64,000 nt of DNA from Auanema rhodensis. Taxonomy: Eukaryota; Nematoda; Chromadorea; Rhabditida; Rhabditidae. The notes beneath the pieces were generated by a model. It was not told the origin of the DNA and did no database searches. It worked only from the letters and a program-made list of their open reading frames with translations. Each line of letters starts with the position of its first letter. Position 1 is the first letter of the stretch. Both the position numbers and the translations under genes were made by a program. Below, piece by piece: positions 61,350 through 64,000 of this stretch. The stretch covers positions 8,618,001-8,682,000 of the forward strand of contig OZ059895.1 in the NCBI GenBank assembly GCA_964057225.1. The letters are read 5' to 3'.

Positions 61350-64000
61350 ATGTTGCACGGTAAGATATACTCAAGTTATATTTTAAATATTTTAATATTT
61401 TAAGACGAGTTAGTAAGTAGATGGTCGTCAATTCGACAAATTTATGGATGTTTTGGCGAAAGTATCAAATATGATAAAGCTGTAGGCTCATCTGTTTCAA
61501 TTAATCCAAAGTTTTGTGCAATTGGGCTAGCCGGAGAACATTCTGGAGAAGTGTGTTAAATTATCGAATATTTAACTAATTTGTTTTTGTGCAGGTTATA
61601 ATTACTCCCAAATCTAATGTAGGAACAACAGGGTCAATTGGCAAAATTATTGAAAAAATTCACGATGTATGTTGAATTATATATTTTTAAGACATTCTTT
61701 GTTTTTAATTTTTATTTATCTGGCGTTCTGAAAACAGTTTTAATATTTTTAGGATGCTATTCTGGATTTACAATGGAATCCCTTCAATGATAATGTTCTA
61801 GCATCCTGCTCAGCAGATCAATCTATCAAAATTTGGCATGTCACTGATGATCTGAAGGTTTCCTATAGTTAAGAAACAAAAAACCAAACTATATTGTTAA
61901 GCTATTCTGCGTCCGAACATTATCAAAGCATTTCAAAAGCGTTGAAATTTTGAAATGGCACACAACTGTTGATAATGTCTTATTAAGCTATGGTGCGGAT
62001 GGAAAGTTAATTTTATGGAACCTAGTGAATGAACAAATTATTTTCGATGTATGCACACTAAAACTTTATTTTACTTTTATTTTTATTTTTTTTAAATTTT
62101 AGGTTTTTGAAGATAGCTTAACTGATATTGGCTTCTCTCTAAACGCATCTCATATTGCCGGTGTTTCTTCAGTTGATTCAAAGTAAATTTTACTAACTTC
62201 ACATTCTTGCAATATCTTTCTATTTTAGACTTAAAATATTAAATTCGCGAACTGGTGCTGTAGTTAAATCAATATTGTTGCCTTTTAAGGAAAAAAGTTC
62301 TATAAAAGTATGACGATTTAGTTAATAGAAATATTTATTTTCTTTAGGTTCTATTTGTTACCGATGCTCGAGCTCTCACTTTCGGGTGTTCTAAATCTTT
62401 GAGAAGACAAATAATTGCGTATAGCGTATTTTTCTCACCTACACCTATTTTTGTTATTGATATTGATGATTATATTGGAGACTTCTATCCTACATTCGAT
62501 TATGATCTTAAATTGTTATATATAGCTGGAAATGTAAGTTCATATGATGCTTTCAACTGGTTTATTAAAATACATTTAAGAACTACTCTACACTAAAATG
62601 CTATGAGCTACTTGATAAACATCCATGGTTTCTGTTACTGCTTGATTTTCCTTTCGATTCTGCGTTTCAGAAGGTGACTCGAATGCCTAAAAGAGGCTTA
62701 GAGCTCGAGAAATGTGAACACATGAGGCTTTACTTGTAAATATAGCATAAAAAACATATTAAAAACATTTATTTATTAAGGTCAAAAAATGAAGCTACAT
62801 GTGTTGAGAACGTATCTTTTTATGTTCCAGTGGTAATATATCATGATATAGAAATGTAATAATCGTATTATTTGAAGAAACAAACTGGTAATCAGGACAT
62901 CTATCCTCCAACTCTGGGTCCTACGCCTGCAACATCTTGTGCTGAATGGCTAGCTGGTTTGGATGCACAACCTATTTTATTGGAACTAAAACCAGGTACT
63001 ATCGTTCAATATTAATATACTGCATATTCCTTTTATTTAGGATTCCCTGTTGCTACCTCTAAGCCAGTTGAGCTGCGCGTATTACAAGGTGGTAAAAATT
63101 TAGTTACTTCGGATTTGAACAATGATAGAAAATTTCGTTTCCTATCTCAGGTTAGATACATATACTTTTTATTTTTTCATCCCATTTACTTTGTCATTAG
63201 GTTACCAAACCAGATTATCGTATAATTGATGAGCGGGAAGATTGTGAGCAGATTAGACTAATTGAACAAGTGAAGCAAAAACTTCTCTCATCAACGGAAA
63301 GGTATGTTTTTTGTGTCCTTGTTTTCAGTTTTCTAAACATTGTTCTTGTTTCTTTTTTCTCTCATATATATATATGTATGTATATATGTGAGAGAAATTT
63401 ATATTTATCGAAAGTACTACAGTGTTTTTACGGTTATAGATTTCGATCTTTTTTGTGTTTGAATGTCCTGTTTAATTTTCAGCTTTGATACGAATGAATT
63501 CGAAGTTGCCAAGGAAGTGCCAAGTATAATAGCTAACTCTGACTATCTTCCTGCTCCGCTAGAAAATTCATTAACCAGCAAATGTGAAGACGACAGTATT
63601 GATAAGAGCTGCACAATAGAGTTGGAAAATTCGACAACCCAAAACACTGACATTTGTCCCGACATCATTGATTTGAAAGAGTTCGAAGATGTGTCGGATG
63701 CAGACAGCATAAATTCCATCCACATCGATGAAGTTGTTGAATTAGACTGTAAACAATCCAAACAAGCTCCTATTGAAATCCCAGAAGATCTGGAGCCGGA
63801 TGGAATCTCCGACGATGAAGATAGGAATAGTCCTGTTGTCAAGCTGATATCTGAAACAGAAAGGTCAGACAACAATAAGTCCCCGGAGAATCCAGTTAAA
63901 TCAGCTAGCCCTTCTTTGCCCATGTTCTCAACAGCGAATATGCCAGTTGTGCCCGAAACTCGAGAAAAATCGATGAGCATAACTATACCAAATAATTCAA
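61350..64000 (+). CDS. Coronin-family actin-binding WD-repeat protein, 5' part, cut by the window edge
   Basis: Coronins bind F-actin and tune Arp2/3. Exons: 61350-61359, 61405-61550, 61595-61666, 61753-61857, 61902-62048, 62103-62182, 62229-62307, 62348-62533, 62581-62735, 62781-62832, 62896-62995, 63041-63150, 63201-63301, 63483 to beyond 64000; all in phase and open at the edge. Exon 1 has only 10 nt (Met-Leu-His plus one base); its join to ELVSRWSSIRQIYG fits the coronin start. One divergent beta-propeller follows: ILDLQWNPFNDNVLASCSADQSIKIW, YDLKLLYIAGN, CYELLDK, PKRGLELEKCE, FYVPV, SCAEWLAGLDAQPILLELKPG. After it comes an acidic Ser-rich linker. Whether a second propeller (POD-1/coronin-7 type) or a short coiled coil follows lies outside the window. 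The tiny first exon is the least certain part. Confidence 0.85.

Noticed and set aside
63345-63400. AT-rich inverted repeat flanked by TCTCTC and GAGAGA
   Set aside because: The arms are mostly alternating TA and differ at one position; it is an ordinary intronic microsatellite.
63543-63980. 145-residue minus-strand open frame
   Set aside because: Antisense to the open coronin linker exon; no start context or splice signals of its own.

Overview
This is nuclear DNA from a eukaryote, AT-rich, with spliced genes on both strands. I assembled 15 protein-coding gene models by hand, with 119 introns in all; many introns are only 40-60 bp. In every model the exon phases join without a stop. The best guess is a nematode: a glutaredoxin that resembles nematode glrx-10, single-gene spacings of 130-370 bp between same-strand neighbours, and 3' splice acceptors directly in front of start codons (the mark of spliced-leader trans-splicing). 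Another compact ecdysozoan is not excluded, since the E75-type receptor is close to the arthropod one.

Layout. 1-8220: gene-poor, AT-rich, with GA/CT microsatellites. 8221-14458 (+): inhibitory Smad (SMAD6/7/Dad type), its short first exon 3.65 kb upstream of the rest. 16779-25812 (-): E75/Rev-erb type nuclear receptor with DNA-binding domain, ligand-binding domain and long Ser/Pro tail. 27318-31857 (-): SLC35F5-like transporter. 33386-37298 (-): neuropeptide GPCR of orexin/allatotropin type. 37299-42510: 5 kb AT-rich spacer ending in a perfect 58-bp palindrome. 42511-61156 and on: a dense block of compact genes: UPRT homologue (+), SH3BGR-like acidic protein (-), mitochondrial ribosomal protein mL38 (-), an orphan zinc-finger-like protein (-), an unrecognised 864-residue protein (+) followed at 130 bp by a glutaredoxin (+), a p55-type MAGUK (-), an EEF1AKMT4-like methyltransferase (-), PABPN1 (-), VPS72/YL1 (+) and a coronin (+) that runs off the right edge.

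The left half holds regulatory genes (TGF-beta/BMP inhibitor, nuclear receptor, neuropeptide receptor) with large introns and spacers; the right half holds housekeeping genes with tiny introns and short spacers, including possible operon pairs. I found no prokaryotic mobile element, CRISPR array, rRNA or tRNA. Three introns appear to use GC-AG borders. The items most worth following are the unrecognised 864-residue gene, the palindrome, the GC-AG introns and the possible alternative promoters in the receptor gene.
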